Below are positions 1 to 11,462 of a stretch of 64,000 bases of DNA, one piece after another. Position 1 is the stretch's first letter. Each line of letters opens with the position of its first letter. Under the pieces are notes generated by a model. It saw nothing but the letters and a program-made list of their open reading frames with translations, had not been told where the DNA came from and ran no database searches. The stretch is from Agriotes lineatus (Eukaryota; Arthropoda; Insecta; Coleoptera; Elateridae), in NCBI GenBank assembly GCA_940337035.1, contig CALNHX010003564.1, forward strand, positions 62,001 through 126,000, written 5' to 3'. The position numbers and the translations under genes are program-made.

Positions 1-1290
1 AGTTTTTTCTCTATCTTTTTCTTCTAATTCAATTTGGTGAAAACCGGAAGCTAAATCAAGGGTTGTGAAATAGTTGGCTCTGCCTAAATTGTCTAATACA
101 GTCTCTATTCTTGGTAAAGGAAATTTGTCGTCAATAGTTTGTTCATTAAGGCGTCTGTAATCGATGACGATGCGCCATTTTTGTTTTCCCGAGGCATCTA
201 ATTTTTTTGGAACGATCCAAATGGGGAAATTGTACGGTGATTCGCTTGGTTCTATTATGTCTTCTTTTATCATTTTGTCGATTTGTCTTTTGACTTCTTG
301 ACGGTGTATGTGGGGATACCGATATATTTTCGTGAAAATTGGTGTATCGGTTTTTGTTCTAATATGGTGCTTAGGTAAATTCATTGACGATAAAGGAATG
401 TCAGGAGAGTAAAATATTTCTTTATATTTTAGACAAAGATTTGTTAGTAACGTTCGTTCTTCATCATTTAAATGATCTAGTCTTAAATTTGATTTTAAAT
501 TTTGAAAAAGTATTTGTTTTAAATTGGTTATTGATTCGTTATGATTATTGATTTGGATGTTGTCTTTAGCAGGGGTGTATTCTTCTAAAATAAGAGGTTG
601 AGAAATAATTAGGGTTTGAGGTTTATCAGATGTATTTATCAGGCTAGTTCGAAACCAATTATTTTTTAATGCTACAATAGCTGAAGGCATAGAAATATGT
701 TCAGTAAAATGTATCTTTGGAGCTAGTTTATTGCCATCTTTTCCTACGGCAGGTAATACGACAATTTGTTCTGTACGGGGAGGTACTTCAATAATTTTTA
801 GGCTAGTTTTAGACGGTTTAATTTTTGAAAAATTACATTGATTGCGTTTTTGTTCCTCAATTTTTAATTTTTGCCGATTGTAGAAAAAGGGTATTGTTGT
901 TTTATCGGTTTGGATGTGCATCCATTTATAGTCTATATTTGCTGGTAGGTTAGCTAATAAATCCGTTCCTATTAATCCTACGTATTCTGTGTGAAAATTA
1001 AACAAGTAACATAAATGTGTTCCTTCTTCAGAAAATAAATTTTGAATAGGCACATTTGCAACTAAATTGTGATGGGTAGTTTCATGAGAGGTGGTGATTT
1101 CGAAAGGGTGTTCATATATTAATTCCGGGAAATGTTTATATGCAAATTCAGGTGAAAGAATTGTGCGTGAACTTCCTGTGTCAATTAGTAACTTGTCATT
1201 TGTTTTTGGAATAACAATGTAGGGTAAATTCGATTTTGGGTTGATTGAAAAAGATTCGACCGAGGCTTTTAGCGAAAATTTACGGCATTT
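1..1290 (-). CDS. pol: Gypsy (Ty3-type) retrotransposon pol, partial: protease and reverse transcriptase
   Basis: The - strand is open from about 1290 to the window edge. Read 5' to 3' it gives a retropepsin-type aspartic protease motif LLIDTGSSRT (about 1163-1195), a linker, then the start of a reverse transcriptase with SPYNFPIWIVPKK, WRIVIDYRRLNE (about 141-177) and TLDLASGFHQIE (about 24-67), whose Asp is the first catalytic metal ligand. These are hallmarks of Ty3/Gypsy polymerases. Pol begins where gag ends but in another frame, as is usual for the group, so it was probably made by frameshifting. No stop is visible in the part present. RNase H and integrase would lie beyond the left edge. 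The YxDD box is outside the window, so activity cannot be judged. Confidence 0.9.
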
Positions 1291-2661
1291 TCGGGTTCCT
1301 CGTATTCTGAATTGGTTCTGGTTCTTGGAAGAAGTCAGGGGTTTGGTCTAATTCTTCTTGATGTGATTCAGTGTCTTGACTGTAATATTCATAATTTGTT
1401 TCAACGTTTTCAGTTTCTACCTGAAAGTATCCGGTTTCGGAAAAATCAGTGTTAAATAATTCTTGGGCATGGAAATTTCGCGGTTGATTAGATTGTTGTA
1501 TGTAATTAGTTGGTCGGAAGTTTGAATTGAAATTTTGATTTAATGGTCGTGGTGGTTGTGTTCTTTTGAATTGTTGCGATGCAGGACGTTTTTGTATCGT
1601 ACTTGTCTGCATGGGTTCTGGCTTAAATGTTGGTACGTAATTTCGTTTTGGGGCGAAAACATCTGTTGGAGGTTTTTAGAATTGTCTATTAGGAGTTTGA
1701 CTTTGATTTCCGTAATTAAATGTAGGTGTAGCATTTTGTTTAAACTGTGGTTGTCTTGAATTGGTAAAATGATTTTGTTGGTTATAGTTTGGATGTGTTA
1801 AAGTATGCGTTAACGGTTGCGTGTTGAATGGTTTTTGATAATTTTGGAAAGTAGGTGGTCTTTGCAATGAAAATTTTGGTTGCGAGAAATTATTCGGGGG
1901 GTTATTTTTGTTTAAACCTTGAAAATAACGAATGTCTAATTCCTCTTTAACAATTGTAATTGCCTGTTCTAACGATTGAGGTGATCTGCCTCTTGTAAAG
2001 CTACCGAGGGGTTCCAATAAACCACTTGTAAATACTTTTAACGCTAAGTCCTTTGATGATGTTAGTTTATAATCTTTAATATCTTGGGCTTCGTTTCCCA
2101 GTGAAATTTTTGAGTTTAAAATTGCTAAAACGATCTGACTTTATTAAAGAAATCGATTGGTGATTCTCTAGTACTTTGTTTGAGTCTAGTCATGTCAATT
2201 TGTAAATTTAATTCAGACCTTTGATCTCCAAAATTGCTAATTAAAGTTGATTTTAAATCTGCCCATGAAATGAAAGTGTATCCCGTTACAATTTCTAACG
2301 CTGCACCTTTTAGGCGGTTTCTAGCAGCAGATAACAATAGTTTATTTATATATGCGTTTGGATCTTGAGCTTGCCAAAATTGTACAAAAATGTCTTCGAC
2401 AGCGCGAATGTATTCACTTAGTTCGGATGGATTTCCGGAAAATGTAGGTATTTCATTTAAGATACTCATATGAAATCCAGGTGGGTACGCATTAAATATT
2501 CGCGGTTGCGGTTGTTCCAGCTGTTCTACAGGCACTTGATTTTGTTCATTTGCCATCGTTAAACGTGGAGGTCTTAAAATAACGCGATTTACTAAAGTTG
2601 ATTGTTCAAATATGTTCACTTGTTCGGATTCACTTTCTGACGAAGTGTCCGTATCAATCAT
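1280..2661 (-). pseudogene. gag: Gypsy-type gag, broken by one frameshift and one stop
   Basis: The gag reading starts at 2661 (MIDTDTSSESESE) and runs to 2125. The sequence then continues in a different frame (about 2110-1679, including LEPLGSFTRGRSPQSLEQAI), stops at TAA 1676-1678, and resumes in that same frame from 1675 to 1280. Together this gives a gag of about 450 residues. The N-terminal half (PTFSGNPSELSEYIRAVEDI) resembles the capsid region of Gypsy/17.6-type gags. The C-terminal half is rich in Gln, Asn and Pro and shows no CCHC zinc knuckle. The 2125 frameshift and the 1676 stop mean it cannot now give a full-length product. Assignment rests on position (5' of a clear pol, 3' of a primer-binding site) and composition. 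Confidence 0.8.
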
Positions 2662-3150
2662 TAATTATTTATTTTTACGTTAGTAGGGCCTTAAAATTAA
2701 CCTAATCAGGGTACCTACGAATAAGTGCAAAGTCGATTGGCTGAATTATTAAGCACACCTAACGTGTACGCCAGTATCTCATCTCGTTTTGCACTTACCC
2801 AATCTTAGAACTAATTGCTTAAAGCTAATAATGTTAGTAAATATTAAATTATTCAATAAAAGCAAATCGTTGCACTTTCACTTGCAATAATATGTAAAAT
2901 TTTACGCTTACGCTTTCATAGCTGCGTTGTTTAAGGGGCGATCCCAATGATCAGGCATTCACAGTGAATGGGGGTGACTGGAATTGGTGGTGCCTCGACT
3001 TCGGACGATGCTTGTTCCTTCCGCTCGGCGGTACCAACTTCAGTTGCGGGGCTTCGGCATTTGATTGTTGAAATGCTTCGGACCAGCGGGGTTGAGTAGC
3101 AGGTTTCTTTTGGAAATTAAGATATTCGCTCTTAATTTGCCAAAAATCCA
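2662..3150 (-). other. Gypsy 5' leader between primer-binding site and gag
   Basis: About 490 bp separate the primer-binding site from gag. A 66-codon open stretch (3151-2951) directly follows the primer site, as is common in leaders of this group, but I see no family match. The rest is AT-rich and non-coding. Confidence 0.5.
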
Positions 3151-3163
3151 CAAGACTGCGCCA
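3151..3163 (-). promoter_or_regulatory. Primer-binding site of the Gypsy element (tRNA-Ser type)
   Basis: On the - strand the sequence TGGCGCAGTCTTG begins at 3163. TGGCGCAGTC is the primer-binding site known from Gypsy/17.6/297-type elements, complementary to the 3' end of tRNA-Ser. It lies about 490 bp upstream of gag, with a leader between them that has no clean gag start. It fixes the 5' LTR as the sequence just to its right on the + strand. Confidence 0.75.
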
Positions 3164-3572
3164 TTGATGTTTGTTTAACGTCGATACAAGTTTTTAAAAA
3201 TGTTCTTTATTGAAAAACTTAAATTACCGACGGAGTCGTAACAATACAAGTTTTAATTATGACATGCAGCTACGAACTAAAACTAAATACAGAAGCTGCC
3301 TTGCAGGTAATCTCTGCATAGGAAATACATCAGCACATGATAAGATAATATAATGCGGCTCCGGTAAGGAGATAAACTTTATCTACTAGGAGTCGGCGTT
3401 TAATACTACATAACTCACATGACTTATATCATCCAATGAGAACCATGGATTTTTTGAAAATCCACCAATCCCGAACTGATAAGCGCCGTAGGGATCCTTA
3501 TCAACCGATAAACTCCCTAGTGCTGATTATTGACCCCGTTGATGTTGTTGTAATTTGAAACAAAAATGCAGG
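3164..3572 (-). mobile_element. Putative 5' LTR of the Gypsy element
   Basis: The sequence next to the primer-binding site should be the 5' LTR, reading right to left. Its end near the primer site reads ...AAACAAACA on the - strand. An AATAAA polyadenylation signal lies about 35 bp inside it (+ strand TTTATT near 3202). The outer border is uncertain: 3572 is chosen only because a GGAAACA run there could pair with the TGTTTG at 3168. The partner LTR is outside the window, so the length cannot be checked. Confidence 0.4.
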
Positions 3573-3642
3573 AAACAAGCAATTTGAGCTGTTTTGCATT
3601 ATTAGATCAATTTTAAATCATAATTCGTATATGGGTTTTGTG

Positions 3643-3847
3643 TAATAATTTTCAAAATATAAACGTGGGCGACACACTTACATATAATTTTTCCAGTGCC
3701 AAGAGTTATCGTGCTGGTTGCCCTTAGAAAACTGCCCTCGGGCAAGCCCACGGGACAGTTTTCGTTGCAACCAGCACTCGACCCTTAGTGTGTGCAAAAT
3801 TATCGGTAAGTATGTCTCGCCCTTGTTATATTACTATTGATAATTGA
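3643..3847. repeat. Palindromic MITE, copy 1
   Basis: About 205 bp that folds back on itself. The left arm has TATAAACGTGGGCGACA and GTGCTGGTTGC; the right arm has the complementary GCAACCAGCAC and TGTCTCGCCCTTGTTATA. The centre carries GGGCAAGCCC. A second copy lies at 13260-13446 with the same arms, so this is a dispersed element and not a chance hairpin. No transposase is present. Target duplication is not clear; the outer bases are AT-rich and partly degenerate. Confidence 0.8.
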
Positions 3848-4023
3848 TTCAGGAGCAAGTTTAGCGATAGCCGTCTTAATTTTTTTATGGGCACTTCACT
3901 TATTATCGCTTTTCGCGTAAACGTACGTTTTTTTTAATATTAAAGCCCCGATAATATAAGGTAACTATCAGCACATAATTGTAACTTGATTCGGTTTTAT
4001 AAATGTTAAAAGTGGCAGCCTGG

Positions 4024-7000
4024 CAGTGCTGCCAGACGTACGATAATTATCGTTTTTGTACGATAATTTTACTAGTCGTACGATGTACGATAGCATACGT
4101 ACGATAATGGTAAAATATACGACAATTTGGCTATTATTGAACGTTCTCACAAATTTGGCAGGTAAGTACTAATATTGACAGTATCTTCGAAATGACAGCT
4201 ACTTCGAAATGACAGCTACATGCAGATATTTTTGCCCAACCGGTATTAGTCACAATGTGCTGAAATTTAATTCGGAGCTGTTATTATTTATGATGACAAG
4301 CTAATCACATTACATCACAGTACTTGTTGGGGGTTCCCCAGACTTGTGTCTTTCATAAAAAAAAATGCACTCGCAGGCATTCTCTATTCGCGGTTTAATT
4401 CGCACGTAGTGTCGATTTACGATTGGTTCTTTTACCAACAGACAGGGGCGCGCCGCCCCAGTGTGCGGTGTGTGCACCGCACACGGGCAACAGTTCGTTT
4501 AGGGGCAACACGAAGGGAATTCGATATGTTTTATTCTTCTATTACTGAGTCTCCCTATCTAATAAAAATTATCAAAGAGTGAAAAATAAAATGTCATGCC
4601 TACCGAGTTGATTATGTAAACCGATCCGTCTTATCTTGATAAATGCGATCACACACCCGAAAACTTTGTAAATAAATATTAAGCACGTACGAATCTTTAA
4701 AACGATTATTTATTACTGTTTTGGCTGCAGCAATTCGATTTATGTTTAGTTCTATTTCTCTTAGGGAGAAAATAACATTTTCGGGTTCATTGTCATTTCC
4801 TCATTCAAGTGATAAAGTGTGCAAGTTGTGTTGAGTGTTGTAATAGAAGTAGTACGGAGACAAAAGCGAAAAATGTAAGTAATCAAATAATTTTCAATTT
4901 TTAAATTCTTTTTATTCGGGGCTGAAATTCGTTTTGAATTTTTTCTCATTTCTTTACTTTGTTATGCTTTCGGACATTTAATTACTGCGGCTGAACAATG
5001 CCGATAAAACAAGAATCTGGTTAGCAACATAGAAAAAAGCAACTAGAAAAACGGAAAAATGTAGAAAAACAAGCTGGGGCATTAGAAAAATATTTGAAAT
5101 TACAACACCCGCAACCATCTACATCTACTAGTAAAGCCGAGCAAGAGTCCTCTGAAGACATCGAAGAAAAAACTGAGCAAGAATTAGGAGATGACCAGGA
5201 GGAAATTCATCAGCATGTAACAGCCCCTTTCCCACCCGAACTTGCCGAAGATATAATAAGTGATGGTCCTGGTATGTGGCCAGATAATTTATCAAATAAC
5301 TCTATTCAAATCTTGGTACAAAATCAACCTAAGCAAGTAAAAAACGTACCTAACTATCCTGCCGATGAGAAGGGACACAAATTTCTGACGTATATTATTA
5401 TAGGACATTGCCAAATGGCGAGAAATGCGAAAGAAATTAGTTATTGTACTCGGTATTGAAAAATTCAGTTTTTTGTTTTTGTTGTAAATTATTTACAGAG
5501 AGCATACGCCATACTTTAGTCACTGAAGGTTCAGCTGACTGGCAACATTTATCGTTGATATTATACAGGCAGGAAAAAAGTTCAATACACATTAAAAATT
5601 GCAACAAATGGATACAACTAGCAAAAGCATTTAAGACCCAAACAACTATAGACAAAATTCAACAAGAAGTTTATAACATTGAAAAAAAAAACATTGGTAT
5701 GACGTGATAGAACGAATTATATACTTCATACAATTTTTGGCTCGTCAAAATCTCGCGTTTCGTGGAAAATCAAATTAATTTTTTGATGCCAATAACGGGA
5801 ATTTTTTAAAACTTGTTGAAATGGTGTCTAAATTCGATGCTACTATGTCAGCCCATGTAAGACGAATTCAAACTTCAAAAAGTTTGAAATATATGCCTAC
5901 TTATCTGGGCGACAAAATTCAGAACGAAATCCTAAATTTATTGTCAAATGAAATAAAAGAATCTATTTTGAGAATGGTACAAGAGTCAAAATATTTCTCT
6001 TTAATATTAGACTGCACACCCCATGCTAGTCACACGGAACAATTAACGATAATCATTCGTTTCGTAAAACTAAACACCACATCTAGAAAAGTAGAAGTCC
6101 ATGAACATTTCTTAGGTTTTTGCCCTATTACAAATTTTTATTTGATTGTAATAGACACAGGTTTAAGTTCCTTAAATAATAGATTTGACCTAATAAAAGA
6201 ACACAGTAGCTTGTTTAATTTTCTTTATAATGTGCACGGTTTAAAAGAAGTTGAAGATGAAGCCATTTTAAATAACTGCAAAGACCTACAACTAAAACTG
6301 CCTGACCGTAGTAGAAATAAAACGGACATTGATGCCCTAGTACTTTACCAAGAAATAAATGTTTTGAAGTATATGGTAAGACCTAGTAGGACTGCTTTTA
6401 ACGTACTGGAATATATTTTAGAAAACAGTTTATTCACTACGTTTCCTAACACTGTGATTGCGCTAAGAATTTTACTAACTTTTCCTGTATCAGTAGCATC
6501 AGGCGAACGATCATTTTCAAAACTCAAAATTATAAAACATTTATTTGAGAACCACCATGACCCAAACTAGACTGGTCAATATGGCTACAATTTCAATAGA
6601 ACATGAACATGCCGAGCAACTACAACTTCATGAATTTATAAAAAAGTTTTCGGAAATAAAAACCAGGCGCGTTGAGTTCTTGTAAATACTTAGATTTATT
6701 CTAGAAGTCTTTCAGTTTGTAAAGTACACCGCGTCATAGATGCGCAGAACGCTAGACACGTCTGGACGAGTCCATTACGTTCAACAAGGTGATTTCCGCT
6801 GTTGTATTCAGTTCATTGCCGTTCGTCGTGTCATTTTGTTAAATGTTTCTGTGAATATTAACTCGTTAATAATATCAAAACGGAGTTTGGGCGAGCACCT
6901 TATAGTCTGGTAGCTACATGACGCATTGGGGTTAGTCCTTTACGGTCCGTAGAGCCATATTCGAACTTTCTCAGGTCGCACGCGTATTCAAGCGCCTTTG

Positions 7001-7840
7001 GCCTGCGCCCTCTGCCAGATTCCCAGCAGTTGTCTAAAATGCGGCCACGACCAAATGGAGAAGTTCTATGCACAGCTTTGGCAAAAATTCACAGCAAAAC
7101 GGGCAAATTTAGTAATAATGCCTGGCGCGGGATGGAGCGTGTGACGCACGGCGAGTCCTCCCGCGGCGGAAAGCGTTTAGGGGATGGCGGCCTCGCGAGC
7201 TTCTGGTAGAGCTTGTACTTCTTATGACATGCTAATTTATTTAGCATTTGAAACCAAAAAACATATCAGCATGAAAAGTTTTCCTTTAAAATGGGAATTT
7301 TAATTTGTCCCCCTAAAAATACCCATTGCTACGCCACTGATACCGTCTATTGGCGCATAACTGTAGCCACGCCTATGTACTTCTTGCTTTGAAGCCACTC
7401 TAATCATATGTTTGTGCTTATATTTACTGTTATTTTGTTAAAAGTTCAGCCATTTTATTTATGTATTAAACTTCTTAAGGTTTGTTATAAACTTTTTTTT
7501 TGTATTTTATTTTATATTTTTATTCTGTATTTTAATATAGGAAATTTCTTTGTGAGTTTGAAGTTTTTTTTACTTTTGAAAGTACTACTAGAGTTAGGGG
7601 CAACAAAAAATATCCGCACACAGGCAACCAAAATATGCGGCGCGGCCCTGCCAACAGACCAAGTAAAATCGGATTTATTTCAGAATTATTTCATTAATGC
7701 AGTTATATTTTCCTATGTACCATCCAAAATATTATAATACGGTAAAATGTACAATAATGTACGATAATTTTTACTACTGTCGTACGATATCAATGCTTAT
7801 TCGATTTGGCAACTGGCAACGCTGCAGCCTGGCAACCCTG
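4024..7840 (+). mobile_element. Decayed hAT transposon region
   Basis: The left edge CAGTGCTGCCAG (4024-4035) and the right edge CTGGCAACCCTG (7829-7840) are complementary at 10 of 12 positions and have the CAGnG start typical of hAT ends. Subterminal regions on both sides hold repeated TACGATAAT/GTACGA motifs (4039-4110 and 7745-7790). The interior holds a broken hAT transposase (4999-6690). No 8-bp target duplication can be matched, and a different hAT-like right end (GCTACGCCACTG, ending 7342) lies inside, so two elements may be merged here. Confidence 0.5.
4999..6690 (+). pseudogene. hAT-family transposase relic (ZMYM1/TTF-type zinc-finger group)
   Basis: Read across stops and frame changes, this gives in order: a basic N-terminus starting at ATG 4999 (MPIKQESG, then HRKKQLEKRKNVEKQAGALE), an acidic Ser/Glu/Gln stretch, a degenerate TTF-type zinc-finger region (FCFCCKLF near 5470), a core with NEIKESILRMVQESKYFSLI and LDCTPHASHTEQL as in DUF4371 proteins (5821-6140), and the C-terminal hAT dimerisation region with FPVSVASGERSFSKLKIIK (6480-6540). 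This order is that of zinc finger MYM-type protein 1-like hAT transposases. Stops near 5458, 5706 and 6568, and a large loss between core and C-terminus, show it is dead. The longest open piece is 249 codons (5821-6570). Confidence 0.85.
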
Positions 7841-8120
7841 TTTTTTCATTAGTTGTTACAGATTTGTTGTTGATGTTCGGTCATATCAGTGTAATTAAAT
7901 TATTGTTCCATTCATCTTTCTCGTTTCGTATATTATTAAATGACCGGTTTCAACTCCCTGACAACATTGAAGTTCGAAAATGAGGTTATGCATCGGACTA
8001 GTTCATAAAAACAGTTATTAACGATTGTTCTTTACTTTATAGATGGTTTGAAGGGCCGTGATTTTATTATTGGAGTACGTCTAGGCCATTCCACCAAATA
8101 TATAACTTCTCCTTGCTTAT
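6691..8120. other. Non-coding stretch between hAT relic and zinc-finger gene 1
   Basis: Contains the 3' part of the hAT region. From 6760 to 7220 it is more GC-rich than its surroundings, without a readable protein. A hAT-like right terminus ends at 7342 (GCTACGCCACTG). A TTT-rich open stretch at 7408-7737 is low-complexity and not credible as a gene. From 7841 to about 8120 lies the likely upstream region and first exon of zinc-finger gene 1. Confidence 0.4.
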
Positions 8121-8125
8121 ATAAG

Positions 8126-8591
8126 GTAAATTGCAATTGTTCAACACAAGACGCAAAGCAGCCTCTATATTTACCCAACAGACCCCGTGCACACGAAAAC
8201 TAATAAAAAATAACATGTCACCCTTTGAAAGCCACATTAAACCACTGTAATGAACTATTAAATCAACACCAAACAGATTAGTAGTTACTGCGATTCTGCA
8301 ACACTAACGGCTAGTCTTATAAAACTATAATTCGTTGTTAAAATACACAAAAGCGCATCAAAATTTGTTTACTAACAAATAAAATGTCATAAGCACTAAC
8401 GTTTTGACGCGCTTTTGTTTGTTTTAATAACGAATTAAAGTTAACCTCAAATTAGTGGTATTTATAAGACCGGCCATTAATATTTGTTTAAAATTAAAAT
8501 AACTCGTTTTTATAGAGTAGCATACCTACACCATAAATGTAATTACTTGTGATTTGCTAAGTCGTCAATTACTTATACCTACTTGTTCCAG
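8126..8591 (+). other. Inferred 5' UTR intron of zinc-finger gene 1
   Basis: A donor AAG|GTAAATT (cut at 8125/8126) and an acceptor TTGTTCCAG (ends 8591) both recur at the matching places in zinc-finger gene 3 (45007/45008 and 45273). The sequence just inside the donor is also alike in the two genes (GCAAAnCAG, CATTT/ATATTT). Conservation of both borders in two paralogues is the evidence. No transcript data were available. Confidence 0.55.
8308..8476. repeat. Hairpin MITE with AAGCGC(G)TC arms, copy 1 (in intron of zinc-finger gene 1)
   Basis: Left arm ACACAAAAGCGCATCAAAA and right arm TTTTGACGCGCTTTTGTTTG are complementary, with outer ends CTAGTCTTATAAA and TTTATAAGACCGG. A better preserved copy is at 47827-48014. 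Compared with it, this copy's left arm has lost about 22 bp next to the outer end. It sits inside the inferred first intron of zinc-finger gene 1 (8126-8591), which explains why that intron is longer than the one in gene 3. Confidence 0.8.
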
Positions 8592-8677
8592 GTGTGGCTA
8601 TCTCAAATGTTTCCATAATGGTATAGCCTATTGAGTTAAAAGGTATTACTTTCCAAGCCAACACTAAACTAGCCACG

Positions 8678-9934
8678 ATGACCACTAATCACCAAACAGC
8701 AGATAACTTTTATAGTTCAACAGCAACTTCACTGCATAAATTAAGAGATTTAGATGACAATGAAGATATTAGTAAATTATCTATCAAACAAGAGATCATT
8801 GGAAGCAGTGACGACATTCGTGTTTATACGGAAACTGATATTAAATGGGAGTTTGAAATTCAAGACGAAAATTCAGCAGCACACAATCACAGTTTGGTTA
8901 CATGTATCAAGTCTAGTACGGAGGAAAAACCATTCTCATGTTCTGTTTGTGAATATAAAACGGCCCAAAAACCTAATTTAGCTAAACATATGAAAATTCA
9001 TGCGGACAAAAAACCCTTTTGTTGTTCTGCTTGTAAATTTACAACAGCATACAAAATCAGTTTAACTATTCACATGAAATCTCATACCGGTGAAAAACCT
9101 TATTCGTGTTCGGTGTGTGAATACAGAACAGTGCAGAAACATAATTTAGTTACACATATGAGAACTCATACAGGCGAAAAACCTTATTGCTGTTCTATTT
9201 GTTTATATAAAACGGCCCACAAACATAATTTAACTAGACATATAAAAACTCATACCGGCGAACAATCTTATTTCTGTACTGTTTGTAAATATAGAACGGC
9301 ACTAAAAGATCATTTAGTTGCACATATGAAAACTCATATAAGCGAAAAACCTCATTGTTGTGCTGTTTGTAAATTTTCAACAGCACGTAAACACGATTTG
9401 GTTACACATGTAAAAACTCATACAGGGGAGAAACCTTTTTGTTGTTGTGTTTGTAAATTTACAACGGCGCGTAAACATGATTTGGTTACACATATGAAAA
9501 CTCACACAGGCGAAAAACCTTATTACTGTTCTGTTTGTAAATATAAAACGGCACAAAAAAATCATTTAGCTAGACATATGAAAACTCATACAGGCGAAAA
9601 ACCTCATTGCTGTACTGTTTGTAAATATAAAACAGCACACAGAAACAGTTTAGCTAGACATATGAAATCTCATACAGGTGAAAAACCGTACACTTGTGTT
9701 GTCTGTGAATACAGAACAGCATACAAAAACAGTTTGGTTATACATATGAAAGTTCATACTGGCGAAAAACCATATGGATGTACTGTTTGTAAATTTACAA
9801 CTGCATACAGAGACAGTTTAGTTATCCATATGAAATCTCATACTGGCGAAAAGCCCTACTACTGTACTGTTTGCAAATATAGAACAGGACTAAGAAAGCA
9901 TTTAGTTAGACATATGAAAACTCATACAAGCTAA
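8678..9934 (+). CDS. C2H2 zinc-finger protein 1, 12 fingers
   Basis: A 418-residue protein. Residues 1-80 form an acidic leader with the motif LSIKQEI (IKQE fits the SUMO-attachment pattern). From about residue 87 come 12 C2H2 fingers of 28-residue period, pattern C-x2-C-x12-H-x3-H, mostly joined by HTGEKPY/F linkers, for example CSVCEYKTAQKPNLAKHMKIH. All 12 keep their four zinc ligands. Such arrays bind DNA in the nucleus. No KRAB, ZAD or BTB domain is visible. The ATG is supported by identical context (ACGATGACCACTAATCA) in gene 3. An upstream exon begins at 8592, after an acceptor site. The coding sequence is in a single exon. Decayed finger-like sequence follows the stop (9935-10010), so the array may once have been longer. 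The DNA target is unknown. Confidence 0.93.
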   Translation: MTTNHQTADNFYSSTATSLHKLRDLDDNEDISKLSIKQEIIGSSDDIRVYTETDIKWEFEIQDENSAAHNHSLVTCIKSSTEEKPFSCSVCEYKTAQKPNLAKHMKIHADKKPFCCSACKFTTAYKISLTIHMKSHTGEKPYSCSVCEYRTVQKHNLVTHMRTHTGEKPYCCSICLYKTAHKHNLTRHIKTHTGEQSYFCTVCKYRTALKDHLVAHMKTHISEKPHCCAVCKFSTARKHDLVTHVKTHTGEKPFCCCVCKFTTARKHDLVTHMKTHTGEKPYYCSVCKYKTAQKNHLARHMKTHTGEKPHCCTVCKYKTAHRNSLARHMKSHTGEKPYTCVVCEYRTAYKNSLVIHMKVHTGEKPYGCTVCKFTTAYRDSLVIHMKSHTGEKPYYCTVCKYRTGLRKHLVRHMKTHTS

Positions 9935-10110
9935 AAGCCTCTTTATGGTTCTCTAAATAGGCAACAGTATAGAAAAACAATGTACTTACACCTTTGAAAT
10001 CGCATACAGGAAGCTCGTGTTATAATTGTTTTATTTCTTATATCAACGCAATAGAACTTTAAATTTAAGTCAGTGACTAAATTGATTTCTTAAAAAAATT
10101 ATTTAGCTTA

Positions 10111-10268
10111 TGTTATGGGTAATTAGTACCTTAATTGTAGTAATTAAGCTGGTAGAACATACAGGAAACATAAAACTACAACAATGTAGCAACATTGTAT
10201 TTTATGCAAGAAAAGTTAGTTTGGTGTGTACATAATAATAATAAACTCTTTTATAAGTCCCTAGAACA
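10111..10268 (+). repeat. 5' LTR of the decayed LTR element
   Basis: Begins with TG and ends with CA. Shares start, middle (GGTAGAAC...CAGGAAA versus GGTAGAACTTCCAGAAAA) and end with 11463-11581. It is about 40 bp longer than the partner, which fits an indel history. Confidence 0.6.
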
Positions 10269-11462
10269 AGGTGATTTGGAGAATTTTGGAATAATCTTAA
10301 AAGCAGTTAGAGCAATTGATTAGGCTAGCAGCCCAACCGTTGTCAAGAATCCAGGTATCAGGGTATGTTTGGACCCTGTTGATTTAAATGTAATTAAATA
10401 AGAACCAGTTGAAAATAGTTAGGGATATAAAAAAAACGCTTGCATAAAGAAATTCTACAAATTTTAATAGATGCGCTTTATTTATTCATACTTAAGTTCA
10501 AAATTTTGCACTAATTACACATATTAAGTGAAACACGATGGAGAGTATATTTTATAGGTTACTGGACATATATTTTTGTGATATCCCTAACTTTTTTCAG
10601 CCTATAGTTTTTTAATACGTACCTATATAGTAGAAGTTCTAAGCTTGCTAGTAAAGAATATGTTAGGTACTGCATTAGATTTAAAGGGTTGGTTTCTACC
10701 GTGTAGAACTGAATGAGAAGTTCAGTAATTTAAGTATCTTTAGCTCACCTTCTGGTTATTATAAATTGCAGGGTTACCATTTGGTTTAGTAAATATAGCA
10801 GCTGAGATACTGTGCATTATTCCTTATACAGGTTAATTTTTGTTATAATTTAATTTTGGAATAATGACTAGAAGCATGCATGATTATAAGAGCAATGACT
10901 GTGGAAAGTGGTGCAAAGATTGCTAAAAATATGACTTAAATGTAGTGCTTTAGATAGCCTATGAGAATAGTGTTGTACCTGGAATAGGACTTACCCCATC
11001 ACAGTTGTTAATAAATAGGAGACTTAAGAGGAAGGTATAAGTAATAAGTAATATCTTGTTAGTTCCTAAAGTAGGGAATAGCAAAACAGTCCATAAGAAA
11101 ACAGTATGGAAACATGATTTATAGAACTACCTGAACAAGAAATAGTTTTGAGCTGCATTATAATGTTACTATAAGAGAGGTGCATGTGTAAGCCTTCAAA
11201 ATTTGTAAAAAAATGTAAGAAACCTAGATTATGAGGTGAAAGGTGGAGATAGTCAAACTTAATTGTAGAAATAGCTCACGGTTTAGTAGTGGCAATGATG
11301 ATGTGTCTAGTAATATGCAAATTGTAAATAGTGGACCTGAGGATAAGTTTGGACCTATGAACACAAATTGTAGCACTGAGGTTGACTGGGCCAATAAAAC
11401 AAAGCGAGACATTTGCAAACTTGTAATATATACGGACTATATTTTAAGTTAAAAAGGGAAGA

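Noticed and set aside
7408..7737. 109-codon open stretch on the + strand
   Set aside because: Phe/Leu/Ile-rich product of an AT-rich, T-run-rich sequence; no motif, and it lies within a decayed hAT region.
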